Shown in pieces: positions 26,198-34,575 of a DNA stretch of 64,000 nt (positions within the stretch are counted from its first letter, which is position 1; each line of letters begins with the position of its first letter). The notes beneath the pieces are model-generated. The model did not search any database. It was not told the origin of the DNA and was given only the letters and a program-made list of their open reading frames with translations. The position numbers and the translations under genes are program-made. This DNA comes from SVKR01 sp963649145 (GTDB taxonomy: Bacteria > Bacillota > Clostridia > Oscillospirales > Oscillospiraceae), in the NCBI GenBank assembly GCA_963649145.1, contig CAVJGI010000001.1:1-64000 (forward strand). Direction: 5' to 3'.

Positions 26198-27413
26198 CGC
26201 CGTCGTCATCGGCGGGGGACCGGCGGGAATGCTCGCCGCCCTCACAGCCGCGCGGCGCGGCAGACAGGTCGTGCTGCTGGAGCACGAAAAATTCGTCGGG
26301 CGCAAGCTGCGCATCACGGGCAAGGGCCGCTGCAATCTCTGCAACAGCTGCGATGTGAAGCGCTTTATGCAGAATGTGCCCCGCAACCCGAAGTTTCTCT
26401 ACGGCGCGCTGACGCGCTTTGGTCCGGCGGACACGATGGCGCTTTTCGAGTCCCTCGGCGTTCCGCTGAAGACCGAGCGCGGCGACCGCGTTTTCCCGGT
26501 CTCCGACCGCGCGCACGACGTTGCCAACGCGCTCGAACGCGCGCTGCGCCGCGCGGGGGTGAAGCTCCGGGAGGAGACGGAGGCAAAGCGCATCCTGACG
26601 GCGGACGGCGCGGTCTGCGGCGTGGAGACGGACGCGGGAGAGATCGCCTGCGAGAGCGTCCTCGTTGCGACCGGCGGCGTTTCTTACCCGCTGACGGGCT
26701 CGACCGGCGACGGGCTGCGCTTCGCGCGCGAGCTGGGACATACGGTCATCCCGCCGCGCCCCTCGCTCGTGCCGCTGGAGTCGGACGACCCGTGGTGCGC
26801 CGAGATGCAGGGCTTCGCGCTGAAAAACGTGACGCTGACGGCGTATGACGGCGTGGACAAGCCAATCTTCCGCGAGCTGGGCGAGATGCTCTTCACCCAC
26901 TTCGGCGTGAGCGGTCCGCTCGTGCTCTCCGCGAGCGCGCATATGCGCGATTTCGACCGCGAGCGCTACCGGCTGGAGATCGACTTGAAGCCCGCACTCG
27001 ACGAGAAAAAGCTGGACGCGCGCATCCTGCGCGACTTTGACAAATACAAAAACCGCGACTTTGAAAACGCCCTCGGCGACCTCGCCGGGCGGACGATGAT
27101 CCCCGTGTTGGTGCGTCTTTCCGGCATTCCGGGGGACACGAAGGTCAACTCCGTCACGCGCGAGCAGCGGCAGGCGCTGCTGCGGCTTTTCAAGGCGTTT
27201 CCCGTCTCCGTCCGCGCGCCGCGTCCCATCGCGGAGGCGATCGTCACCTCCGGCGGCGTCAGCGTCTCGGAGCTCGACCCGCGCACGATGGGCTCCCGGC
27301 TCGTGCCGGGACTCTATTTCGCCGGCGAGGTGATCGACTGCGACGCCTATACCGGCGGCTTCAACCTCCAGATCGCGTGGTCCACGGGCCACCTCGCGGG
27401 GCAGAATATTTGA
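26178..27413 (+). CDS. BaiN/HI0933-family NAD(P)/FAD-dependent flavoprotein
   Basis: About 411 residues. The FAD-binding dinucleotide fold is VVIGGGPAGMLAALTAA near residue 8; GRKLRITGKGRCNLCN follows and is diagnostic of this family. The C-terminal GEVIDCDAYTGGFNLQ.AWSTG matches the FAD end motif. Physiological substrates are uncertain; BaiN was linked to bile-acid reduction. The gene overlaps the regulator's end by about 20 bases. ATG 26169, 26178 and 26184 are all possible starts. Confidence 0.9.
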   Translation: MSMQRTDAVVIGGGPAGMLAALTAARRGRQVVLLEHEKFVGRKLRITGKGRCNLCNSCDVKRFMQNVPRNPKFLYGALTRFGPADTMALFESLGVPLKTERGDRVFPVSDRAHDVANALERALRRAGVKLREETEAKRILTADGAVCGVETDAGEIACESVLVATGGVSYPLTGSTGDGLRFARELGHTVIPPRPSLVPLESDDPWCAEMQGFALKNVTLTAYDGVDKPIFRELGEMLFTHFGVSGPLVLSASAHMRDFDRERYRLEIDLKPALDEKKLDARILRDFDKYKNRDFENALGDLAGRTMIPVLVRLSGIPGDTKVNSVTREQRQALLRLFKAFPVSVRAPRPIAEAIVTSGGVSVSELDPRTMGSRLVPGLYFAGEVIDCDAYTGGFNLQIAWSTGHLAGQNI

Positions 27414-27439
27414 GAAAAGCAAAGGAGAATTTTTGAGAT

Positions 27440-28117
27440 ATGAACTGCATCTCTGTCGCCATCGACGGGCCCTCCGCCGCGGGCAAAAGCACCGTGGCGC
27501 GCGCCATCGCGAAAAAATACGGCTTTGTCTACGTCGATACCGGCGCGATCTACCGCACCGTCGGGCTCGCCGTCCTGCGCGCGGGGCTCGACAGCCATGA
27601 CGCCGCGGGCATCTGTGCGCTGCTGCCGGAGCTGAAGATCGACATCGCCTATAACTACCTCGACGAGCAGGTCATGCTCTTGAACGGCGAGGACGTCTCG
27701 CGCGAGATCCGGACGCCGAAGAGCTCGCTTTACGCCTCGGATGTCTCCGCCATCCCGGAGGTGCGCGCGTTTCTGATGGACATGCAGCGCTCCCTCGCCG
27801 AAACGCGCGACGTCATTATGGACGGGCGCGACATCGGCACCGTCGTCCTGCCGGACGCGGACGTCAAGATCTTCCTCACCGCGAGCGCCGAGGTTCGCGC
27901 CCGCCGCCGCTGCGAGGAGCTGCGGGAAAAGGGCATGGAGTCGAGCTACGAGGACGTGCTGCGCGACCTGCGCTACCGCGACGAGCAGGACGCCACCCGC
28001 GCCGCCGCGCCGCTGCGTCAGGCACCCGACGCCGTGCTCGTCGATTCCAGCGACCGCGACTTTGCCGAGACCGTCGCCGTCGTGTCCCAGATCATTTACG
28101 AGAAGACGGGCAGATGA
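27440..28117 (+). CDS. cmk: Cytidylate kinase
   Basis: 225 residues. P-loop DGPSAAGKSTVARA is near residue 9. VYVDTGAIYRT and MDGRDIGTVVLPDADVKIFL are both characteristic. It phosphorylates CMP and dCMP. It overlaps the ispH-rpsA fusion by 4 bases; cmk followed by ispH-S1 is a conserved clostridial order. Confidence 0.97.
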   Translation: MNCISVAIDGPSAAGKSTVARAIAKKYGFVYVDTGAIYRTVGLAVLRAGLDSHDAAGICALLPELKIDIAYNYLDEQVMLLNGEDVSREIRTPKSSLYASDVSAIPEVRAFLMDMQRSLAETRDVIMDGRDIGTVVLPDADVKIFLTASAEVRARRRCEELREKGMESSYEDVLRDLRYRDEQDATRAAAPLRQAPDAVLVDSSDRDFAETVAVVSQIIYEKTGR

Positions 28118-30189
28118 GGACCGTGACCGTCGCCGCCCACGCGGGCTTCTGCGCGGGTGTGAAGCGCTCCGTCGCGCTTGCGGAAAAGGCGCTTTCGGAG
28201 TTTGACACCGTCTGGTGCCTCGGCGAGCTCATCCATAACCGGCAGGAGCTGGAGCGCCTCGCCGCGCTCGGACTGCGCACCGCCGCGCGCCCGGAGGACG
28301 TGCCGGACGGCGCCGCCGTGCTCCTACGTGCCCACGGGGAGGGGAGGGCGGTACCGGAATCTCTCGCCGCCCGCGGCTGCACCGTCGTGGACACGACCTG
28401 CCCCCGCGTCTCGCGCATCCAGCGCCTCGCGGCGGACGCCGCCGCGCGCGGACGCGCCGTCGTGGTTTTCGGCGACCCGGACCACGCGGAGATCCGCGGC
28501 ATCCTCGGCTGGTGCCCCGGCGCGGAGGTCGTCCGGACCGTCGGGGAGCTGGAGCACCTTCTGACGGAAAACAGCAAATTCACCAAAAACGCCCTGACTT
28601 TATTGTTCCAAAGCACGGAAACGCGGAGAAATTTTGAACTTTCGGAAAATTCCGCAAAAAAGTTGTGTACAAATCCGGAAATCTTTGATACAATATGTGA
28701 CGCTACGCAGATTCGGCAGACAGAGGCATTGGATTTAGGACAGAAATGTGATGCTGTGGTGGTCATTGGCGGGAAGCACAGCGCCAACAGCCGCCACCTG
28801 ACAGAAATTTGCGCGGAGGTTTGTCCCTGCGTCCTCTTCGTGGAAAGCGCGGAGGAGCTGGACTTGTCTCCGCTTGTGGCATTGGATACCATAGGTATCA
28901 CCGCCGGAGCCTCAGTGCCTGAGCGGATCATTAAGGAGGTAAAACAAAAGATGTGCGACGAAATCAAAGAGACCACTGCGGTGGAGACCGAGAAGAGCTT
29001 CGAGGAGATGCTTGAGGACTCCATCAAACCTATATATAATGGAGAGACCGTCAAGGGCGTTGTGGTTGCGATCACCCCGACGGAAGTGACCGTGGACCTC
29101 GGCACCAAGCACTCCGGTTATATCCCGGTGGAGGAGTTCGAGGACGAGAGCGGCGCCAAGGTGGAGGACATCCTCCATGTCGGCGACGAGGTCGAAGCCT
29201 GCGTCGTCCGCGTGAACGACGTTGAGGGCACCGTGATGCTCAGCAAGCGCCGCCTTGACGCGGTGAAGAACTGGGCGGACATCGAGGCGGCTGCCGAGAA
29301 CGAGACGGTCGTCGAGGGCACCGTTACCGAGGAGAACAAGGGCGGTCTGGTCGTCAATGTCAAGGGCGTCCGCGTGTTCGTCCCCGCTTCCCAGTCCGGT
29401 CTGCCGCGCGAGGCTGAGCTTTCCCAGCTGCTCAAGCAGAAGGTCCAGCTCCGCATTACCGAGGTCAACAAGGCGCGCAAGAGAGTCGTCGGCTCCATCC
29501 GCCTCGTCGCTGCCAAGGCGCGCCGCGAGGCGATCGCCAAGATCTGGGACGAGATCGAGATCGGTAAGCGCTACGACGGCATTGTCAAGTCCCTCACCAG
29601 TTACGGCGCGTTCGTCGACATCGGCGGCGTGGACGGCATGGTCCATGTCTCCGAGCTGAGCTGGAAGCGCATCGGCAAGCCGGCTGATGTCGTCGCCGTC
29701 GGCGATCACATCAACGTCTACGTCATCAACTTCGACAAGGAGACCCACAAGATCTCCCTTGGCTACAAGGATCCCTCCGAGAATCCTTGGGAGAAGTTCA
29801 TGGCGACCTACAAGGTCGGCGATGTCGCCACCGTTACCATCGTGAAGCTCATGACCTTCGGCGCCTTCGCCGAGGTCGTTCCCGGCGTGGACGGTCTGAT
29901 CCACATTTCCCAGATCGCGAACCGCCGCATCGCCCAGCCGGGCGAGGTCCTCAAGGTCGGCGATGTTGTGAACGTCAAGATCACCGCCATCGACGAGGAG
30001 AAGCACAAGGTCTCCCTCAGCATCCGCGCTCTGTCCGAGCCGGCTCCCGCTCCCGCCCGCGAGCGCGAGGAGGAGCCTGAGGTCCGCGAGCGTCACCACG
30101 CCGCGCCTGAGGCGGACGCCCTTGTCTACGAAGTCTCCGAGACCGGCGCTGCCACCGGCATCGCCCCTGAGACCGACGAGGCAGAGTAA
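28114..30189 (+). CDS. ispH-rpsA: Fused IspH (HMBPP reductase) and ribosomal protein S1
   Basis: 691 residues. Residues 1-280 are IspH: AHAGFCAGVKRSV with the first Fe-S cysteine, LRAHGEG, VVDTTCPRVSRIQ with the second, and IGGKHSANSRHL. IspH makes IPP and DMAPP in the non-mevalonate pathway. Residues 300-660 contain four S1 RNA-binding repeats, then an acidic tail. Such fusions are known in Clostridia. AAGGAGG at 28933-28939 precedes an in-frame ATG at 28951, so S1 might also be made alone. Bases 28565-28760 are AT-richer than the rest. Confidence 0.95.
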   Translation: MRTVTVAAHAGFCAGVKRSVALAEKALSEFDTVWCLGELIHNRQELERLAALGLRTAARPEDVPDGAAVLLRAHGEGRAVPESLAARGCTVVDTTCPRVSRIQRLAADAAARGRAVVVFGDPDHAEIRGILGWCPGAEVVRTVGELEHLLTENSKFTKNALTLLFQSTETRRNFELSENSAKKLCTNPEIFDTICDATQIRQTEALDLGQKCDAVVVIGGKHSANSRHLTEICAEVCPCVLFVESAEELDLSPLVALDTIGITAGASVPERIIKEVKQKMCDEIKETTAVETEKSFEEMLEDSIKPIYNGETVKGVVVAITPTEVTVDLGTKHSGYIPVEEFEDESGAKVEDILHVGDEVEACVVRVNDVEGTVMLSKRRLDAVKNWADIEAAAENETVVEGTVTEENKGGLVVNVKGVRVFVPASQSGLPREAELSQLLKQKVQLRITEVNKARKRVVGSIRLVAAKARREAIAKIWDEIEIGKRYDGIVKSLTSYGAFVDIGGVDGMVHVSELSWKRIGKPADVVAVGDHINVYVINFDKETHKISLGYKDPSENPWEKFMATYKVGDVATVTIVKLMTFGAFAEVVPGVDGLIHISQIANRRIAQPGEVLKVGDVVNVKITAIDEEKHKVSLSIRALSEPAPAPAREREEEPEVRERHHAAPEADALVYEVSETGAATGIAPETDEAE

Positions 30190-30201
30190 TCAGAATTATC
30201 G

Positions 30202-30240
30202 GCAGCCGCAGCGGATCATCCGCTGCGGCTGCTTTCCGTT
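30202..30240 (+). terminator. Hairpin after the ispH-rpsA gene
   Basis: Arms GCAGCCGCAGCGGA (30202-30215) and TCCGCTGCGGCTGC (30219-30232), loop TCA, then a weak T-rich tract. Confidence 0.75.
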
Positions 30241-30294
30241 TGCAGCTTTGGAAAATGCGAGCTCCGCTTAGGGGCGCAGGGAGGGCAAAGACGT

Positions 30295-30789
30295 ATGGGG
30301 ATCACGATCCTTTCGGCGGCCATCATCATGGCGGCGTATTTTCTCATTCTTTACGCCGGTGTCGGGCTTATTCAGGACAAACGCTTTTTCTCCTCCGCGC
30401 CGAAGGAGAATCTCGACGCGATCCCGGACAAAAAGCCGGAGCGCTTCCGCGGCGCGCACGCGCTCGGCTGGTGCCTCGGCGTGTTTGCGATAATGCTCTT
30501 TGCGGGTGCGTTCGCCCTTGCCGCGTGGGATGGCGTGCGCCGCGGCTTCGGCTTTTTCGGCTTTTTCGCGCGCTATCTCGTCATTCTCTATCTGATGGAG
30601 CTCTACGACATCTTCTTTTTCGACCGGGTGCTGCTCTGCCATTCCGGGTTCTTTCCCCGTTTTTACCCGGAGCTGAAGGGCATCGTGGGACCGCAGATGT
30701 TCGGCTATAACAAGAAACCCCACCTGCGCCACTTCCTGCTCTATCTCCCCGCAAGCGCCGCCCTCGCCGGGCTCTGCCTGCTGTTTTGA
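30295..30789 (+). CDS. Hypothetical four-helix membrane protein
   Basis: 164 residues with four hydrophobic segments (about 5-22, 58-78, 88-108 and 146-163) and a charged cytoplasmic loop between the first two. It contains a LYDIFFFDRVLLCHSGFFP-like stretch, reminiscent of uncharacterised ABC-associated or small clostridial membrane proteins. No enzyme motif is seen. It has terminators on both sides, so it is a single-gene unit. Function not recognised. Confidence 0.7.
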   Translation: MGITILSAAIIMAAYFLILYAGVGLIQDKRFFSSAPKENLDAIPDKKPERFRGAHALGWCLGVFAIMLFAGAFALAAWDGVRRGFGFFGFFARYLVILYLMELYDIFFFDRVLLCHSGFFPRFYPELKGIVGPQMFGYNKKPHLRHFLLYLPASAALAGLCLLF

Positions 30790-30792
30790 GCC

Positions 30793-30830
30793 AAAAAGTC
30801 CCGCTGCGGGCATGCAGCGGGACTTTTTCC
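30793..30830 (+). terminator. Intrinsic terminator before ispD
   Basis: Arms AAAAAGTCCCGCTGC (30793-30807) and GCAGCGGGACTTTTT (30814-30828). Symmetrical, so it may work in both directions. Confidence 0.9.
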
Positions 30831-30859
30831 TTGCCTCCGCGGGTCAAAGCGGGTATAAT
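30831..30859 (+). promoter_or_regulatory. Promoter of ispD-ispF
   Basis: TTGCCT (30831-30836), 17-base spacer, TATAAT (30854-30859). Confidence 0.8.
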
Positions 30860-30889
30860 AGGGGAAAGAACGCAAAAGGAGAAGATCCC

Positions 30890-31618
30890 ATGGCGGAAAT
30901 TCTGAAAAAGATACAAAAGCGAAGCCGCGGATTCTGCTCGGCGGTGGTGGTCGCGGCGGGGAGCTCTGCGCGGATGGGGGAGGACAAGCTGCTGCTGCCG
31001 CTCGGCGGCGTGCCCGTTCTGGCGCGGACGCTCTGCGCACTCGACCGCTGCGAGTGCATCGACGAGATCGTGCTCGTCGCGCGGGCGGAGACGGCGGAGA
31101 CCTTTGCCGCCTTCCGCAGCCGCTACGCGGTGCATAAGCTCACGAAGATCGTCCTCGGCGGCGCCACGCGCACGGAGTCGGCGCTCGCCGGCGTCAGCGA
31201 GTGCGCGAAAAACGCGGCGCTCATCTGCATCCATGACGGCGCGCGCTGCTTCGTGACGCCGGAAATAGTCGAGGACGCGGTCCACACCGCGGCGCTCCAC
31301 TTCGCCGCTGCGCCCGCCGTTCCGCTGCACGACACCGTGAAGCGCGCCGAAAACGGCGTCGTGACCGAAACGCCCCCGCGCGAGGAGCTTTTCGCGGTGC
31401 AGACGCCGCAGGTCTTCCGCGCGGACCTCATCAAGGCGGCGCTGACCCGCGCCGTGGAGCAAGGGCTCAGCTTTACGGATGACTGCGCCGCGGCGGAGGC
31501 GCTCGGCGTGCCGGTCCATTTGAGCCGCGGCAGCGAGGAGAACATCAAGCTGACGACGCCGACGGACCTCGCGGTCGCGGCGGCGATCTTAAAGCGGCGC
31601 GGGGAGGGGAGCGTATGA
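30890..31618 (+). CDS. ispD: 2-C-methyl-D-erythritol 4-phosphate cytidylyltransferase
   Basis: 242 residues. The nucleotide-binding motif is VVVAAGSSARMGEDK near residue 19; LICIHDGAR, LHDTVK and QTPQVFR follow in order. It transfers CMP to MEP in the non-mevalonate pathway. ATG 30890 is chosen because AAAGGAG lies upstream and the promoter excludes the earlier in-frame ATG at 30812. It overlaps ispF by 4 bases. Confidence 0.95.
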   Translation: MAEILKKIQKRSRGFCSAVVVAAGSSARMGEDKLLLPLGGVPVLARTLCALDRCECIDEIVLVARAETAETFAAFRSRYAVHKLTKIVLGGATRTESALAGVSECAKNAALICIHDGARCFVTPEIVEDAVHTAALHFAAAPAVPLHDTVKRAENGVVTETPPREELFAVQTPQVFRADLIKAALTRAVEQGLSFTDDCAAAEALGVPVHLSRGSEENIKLTTPTDLAVAAAILKRRGEGSV

Positions 31619-32094
31619 GCGACATCCGCATCGGCCACGGCTACGACGTCCACCGTCTCGTGGAGGGGCGGCGGCTCATTCTGGGCGGCGAGGAGCTCGC
31701 CTTTGAAAAGGGGCTGCTCGGACACTCGGACGCGGACGTTCTGACCCACGCGGTCATGGATGCCCTGCTCGGCGCGGCGGCGCTCGGCGATATCGGCAAG
31801 CTTTTCCCGGACACGGATCCGCAGTACGCCGGGGCGGACAGTCTCGGACTGCTCCGATCCGTCGCCGCGCTCCTTGCCGAAAACGGCTTCGCCGTCTCCA
31901 ACATCGACGCGACCGTTCTGGCGCAGGCACCGCGCCTTGCGCCCCGCATCCCCGCGATGCGCCAACATCTCGCCGACGCGCTCGGACTGGATGTCAGCCG
32001 CGTGAGCGTCAAGGCGACGACGGAGGAGCACCTCGGCTTCACCGGCGCGGGCGAGGGCATCGCCGCCCACGCCGTCTGCCTTCTGACGAAGTAA
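31615..32094 (+). CDS. ispF: 2-C-methyl-D-erythritol 2,4-cyclodiphosphate synthase
   Basis: 159 residues. The metal and substrate motifs are intact: GHGYDVHRL near the start, GHSDADVLTHAVMDALLGAAALGD (cut here at the first Gly) and TTEEHLGFTG near the end. It closes the cyclodiphosphate ring in the step following IspD and IspE. With IspH upstream, three pathway enzymes are close together here. Confidence 0.97.
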   Translation: MSDIRIGHGYDVHRLVEGRRLILGGEELAFEKGLLGHSDADVLTHAVMDALLGAAALGDIGKLFPDTDPQYAGADSLGLLRSVAALLAENGFAVSNIDATVLAQAPRLAPRIPAMRQHLADALGLDVSRVSVKATTEEHLGFTGAGEGIAAHAVCLLTK

Positions 32095-32135
32095 CAGTTT
32101 CGCCCGCTGCGGCATAAGATAACGCAGGACCATCC

Positions 32136-32197
32136 CGGCGGCACTCCCGATATCCGCGCTCTGCTTAAAAAAGCGCGGGGGAGTGCCGTCCTTTTTC
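32136..32197 (+). terminator. Terminator of ispD-ispF
   Basis: Two nested stems, CGGCACTCCC/GGGAGTGCCG outside and CCGCGCT/AGCGCGG inside, followed by TCCTTTTTC. Confidence 0.85.
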
Positions 32198-32227
32198 ATA
32201 TTTGCGGAAGGGAATTGATGACCGCTT

Positions 32228-32479
32228 ATGCAGTATCTTATCTTATGCCGATCCGTCACCTATGCTCAGAAGGCTGTCCGCCTGCTGCAAAGCAGCGGGA
32301 TCTTTGCCTCCGTCACCAAAGCGCCCCAGAGCGCGAACCCCGGCGGCTGCACTTACGGCGCGAAGGTCGGCGCGCGCAATTTGGACCGCGCCGTGGAGCT
32401 CCTGCGCGGTGCGGGGCTTTACCGCGGCAAGGTTTTTTCCGTCTCGCCGCAGGGCGAATTTGAGGAGGTGGAGCCGTGA
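32228..32479 (+). CDS. DUF3343 protein (putative Se/S carrier-like)
   Basis: 83 residues. It has a ferredoxin-like-length fold pattern YLILCRSVTYAQKAVRLLQ with a Cys near residue 7 and another in GGCTYG near 41. The DUF3343 family is described as a putative Se/S carrier-like domain and is often encoded beside a class V aminotransferase, as in this 4-base overlap. The upstream hairpin separates it from ispF. Confidence 0.85.
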   Translation: MQYLILCRSVTYAQKAVRLLQSSGIFASVTKAPQSANPGGCTYGAKVGARNLDRAVELLRGAGLYRGKVFSVSPQGEFEEVEP

Positions 32480-33597
32480 TCTATCTGGACTCCGCCGCGA
32501 CGAGTCTGGAAAAGCCCGCCGCGGTCTCTGCCGCGGTCATGGAGGCAATGCGCACGATGGCGAGTCCCGGCAGGGGCGCCCACGAGCCCGCCATGCGCGC
32601 CGCGGAGTGCTGCTACGCCTGCCGCGAAAAGCTCGCACGGCTTTTCCACGCGCCGAAGGTCGAAAACGTCGTGTTCACCTTCAACGCCACGCATGCGCTG
32701 AATCTCGCGATCGGCTCGCTCGTCGGCGCGGGCAGCCGTGTCGTCATCTCCGGCTATGAGCATAACTCCGTCATACGCCCGCTCCGCGCGCTGGGCGCGG
32801 ACGTGCGCACGATCGAGACCCCGCTTTTCGACTCCGGCGCGCTGATAGAGCGCGCGGCGCAAGAGCTTCCCGGCGCGGACGCCGCGGTGTTCACCTGCGT
32901 TTCCAACGTCTTCGGCTATGTCCTGCCCATCCGGGAGCTGGCGGCGCTCTGCGCCGAGAACGGCGTGCCGCTCGTGCTCGACGCGGCGCAGGCGGCGGGG
33001 AGCCAGACGCTCGATTTCGAGGCGCTCGGCGCGGAGTTTCTCGCCATGCCGGGCCACAAGGGACTGCTCGGTCCGCAGGGCACCGGCGTGCTCGTATGTA
33101 AAAATGATGCAAAACCGGTGTTATATGGCGGCAGCGGGTCGAACAGTATGGAGCAGACCATGCCCGATTTCCTCCCCGACCGCCTCGAAGCCGGGACCCA
33201 CAACGTCTGCGGCGTCGCCGGGCTCTCCGCCGGCGTGGACTATGTTCTCGCCCGCGGCGCGGAGGAGATCGGCTGCCATGAACGGGAGCTTCTGGAGCGC
33301 TTCTGCGCCGCGCTCGCGGACGCACCGGGACTGCGCCTTTTCTACAGCCCCGACCCGGCGGCGCAGCGGAGCGTCGTCTCGCTCCTGCCGCGGCGTATGG
33401 GCTGCGAGGCGTTCGGCGAGGCGCTCTCGCGCGGCGGCGTCGCCGTCCGCACCGGGCTCCACTGCGCGCCGTCGGCGCACAAAACGGCGGGGACGGCGGC
33501 GACCGGAACGGTGCGTTTCAGCTTTTCGCCCTTCAATACGCCCCAGCAGATCGACGCTGCCGCCGCGCTCTGCAAAAAAATTCTCGATTTCGCGTAA
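32476..33597 (+). CDS. Cysteine desulfurase-like class V aminotransferase (TIGR01977 type)
   Basis: 373 residues. It starts at MIYLDSAATS without the usual N-terminal extension. The PLP lysine is in AMPGHKGLLGPQGTG (about 195). The likely catalytic Cys is in RTGLHCAPSAHKT (about 335). This subfamily (EF2568-like) is reported near selenium-dependent molybdenum hydroxylase genes in some genomes. Whether it moves sulfur or selenium here is unknown. The DUF3343 gene overlaps its start. Confidence 0.88.
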   Translation: MIYLDSAATSLEKPAAVSAAVMEAMRTMASPGRGAHEPAMRAAECCYACREKLARLFHAPKVENVVFTFNATHALNLAIGSLVGAGSRVVISGYEHNSVIRPLRALGADVRTIETPLFDSGALIERAAQELPGADAAVFTCVSNVFGYVLPIRELAALCAENGVPLVLDAAQAAGSQTLDFEALGAEFLAMPGHKGLLGPQGTGVLVCKNDAKPVLYGGSGSNSMEQTMPDFLPDRLEAGTHNVCGVAGLSAGVDYVLARGAEEIGCHERELLERFCAALADAPGLRLFYSPDPAAQRSVVSLLPRRMGCEAFGEALSRGGVAVRTGLHCAPSAHKTAGTAATGTVRFSFSPFNTPQQIDAAAALCKKILDFA

Positions 33598-33614
33598 AAT
33601 TCGGCAAACTTTCA

Positions 33615-33643
33615 TTGCCTTAAACGGAATTTTGCTATATAAT
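33615..33643 (+). promoter_or_regulatory. Promoter of cdaA operon
   Basis: TTGCCT (33615-33620), 17-base spacer, TATAAT (33638-33643). GAGGAAG at 33703-33709 is the ribosome-binding site. Confidence 0.82.
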
Positions 33644-33714
33644 AAAGTGTCAGTTTCCGCGCATTTGATATTTTGCCGGGTCCACCGGATTTCTATACAA
33701 AAAGAGGAAGCATT

Positions 33715-34575
33715 ATGAACAGTTTGGGCGAGACCTTGTCTATGGCCGTCAATTACATCAAGACCTTTGGCATCACGGATATCCTCGATATCCTGATCGT
33801 TGCGGTGATCCTCTATCAGCTCTTTATGCTCGTCAGCCGGACGAATTCCGCCCGGATCGCGCGCGGCATTGCGGTGCTGCTCGTGGTGCTCTGGCTCTCC
33901 GGCGTGCTGCACCTGAACATGATCAACTATCTGCTGCGCAAGGCGGTGGAGATCGGGCTCATCGCGCTCGTTGTGCTCTTCCAGCCGGAGCTGCGCCGCC
34001 TTCTGGAAAAAATGGGCAGCAGCCGCCGGCTCAAGGGCTTTTTCGGCGGCGAGCTTCAGACGCTCAATATGGACGGCGTCATCACCCAGACAGTGCTCGC
34101 CTGCGCGGATATGTCCCGCTCCCGCACCGGCGCGCTCATCGTCTTCGAGCGCGACAACCAGCTCACGGAGCCCATCAGCACCGGTACGCTGGTGGACGCC
34201 TCCGTCACGGCGGAGCTGCTGAAGAACATCTTCTTCGTCAAAGCCCCGCTCCATGACGGCGCGGTCATCATCCGCGACGGGCGCATCGCCGCCGCCGGCT
34301 GCATGCTGCCGATGAGCGGGAACTTAAATCTCAGCAAGGAGCTCGGCATGCGCCACCGCGCCGGTATCGGCATGAGCGAGCGCAGCGATGCCGTCGTCGT
34401 CATCGTCTCGGAGGAGACGGGCGCGATAAGCGCCGCCGTGGACGGCATGCTCAAGCGCCACCTCTCCACGGAAACGCTCGAAACGCTCCTGCGCCGCGAG
34501 CTGCTCCCGGAGGAGGACGGCACAGGAAAGAAAAAGAGCTTCTGGGAAATGATCGGGGTGAAGAAAAATGGATAA
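33715..34575 (+). CDS. cdaA: Diadenylate cyclase CdaA
   Basis: 286 residues. Three N-terminal membrane helices precede the DAC domain, with the catalytic HDGAVII (about 180) and GMRHRAGIG (about 218) motifs. It makes the second messenger c-di-AMP from two ATP at the membrane. The downstream cdaR overlaps it by 8 bases. glmM, often third in this cluster, is absent here. Confidence 0.97.
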   Translation: MNSLGETLSMAVNYIKTFGITDILDILIVAVILYQLFMLVSRTNSARIARGIAVLLVVLWLSGVLHLNMINYLLRKAVEIGLIALVVLFQPELRRLLEKMGSSRRLKGFFGGELQTLNMDGVITQTVLACADMSRSRTGALIVFERDNQLTEPISTGTLVDASVTAELLKNIFFVKAPLHDGAVIIRDGRIAAAGCMLPMSGNLNLSKELGMRHRAGIGMSERSDAVVVIVSEETGAISAAVDGMLKRHLSTETLETLLRRELLPEEDGTGKKKSFWEMIGVKKNG

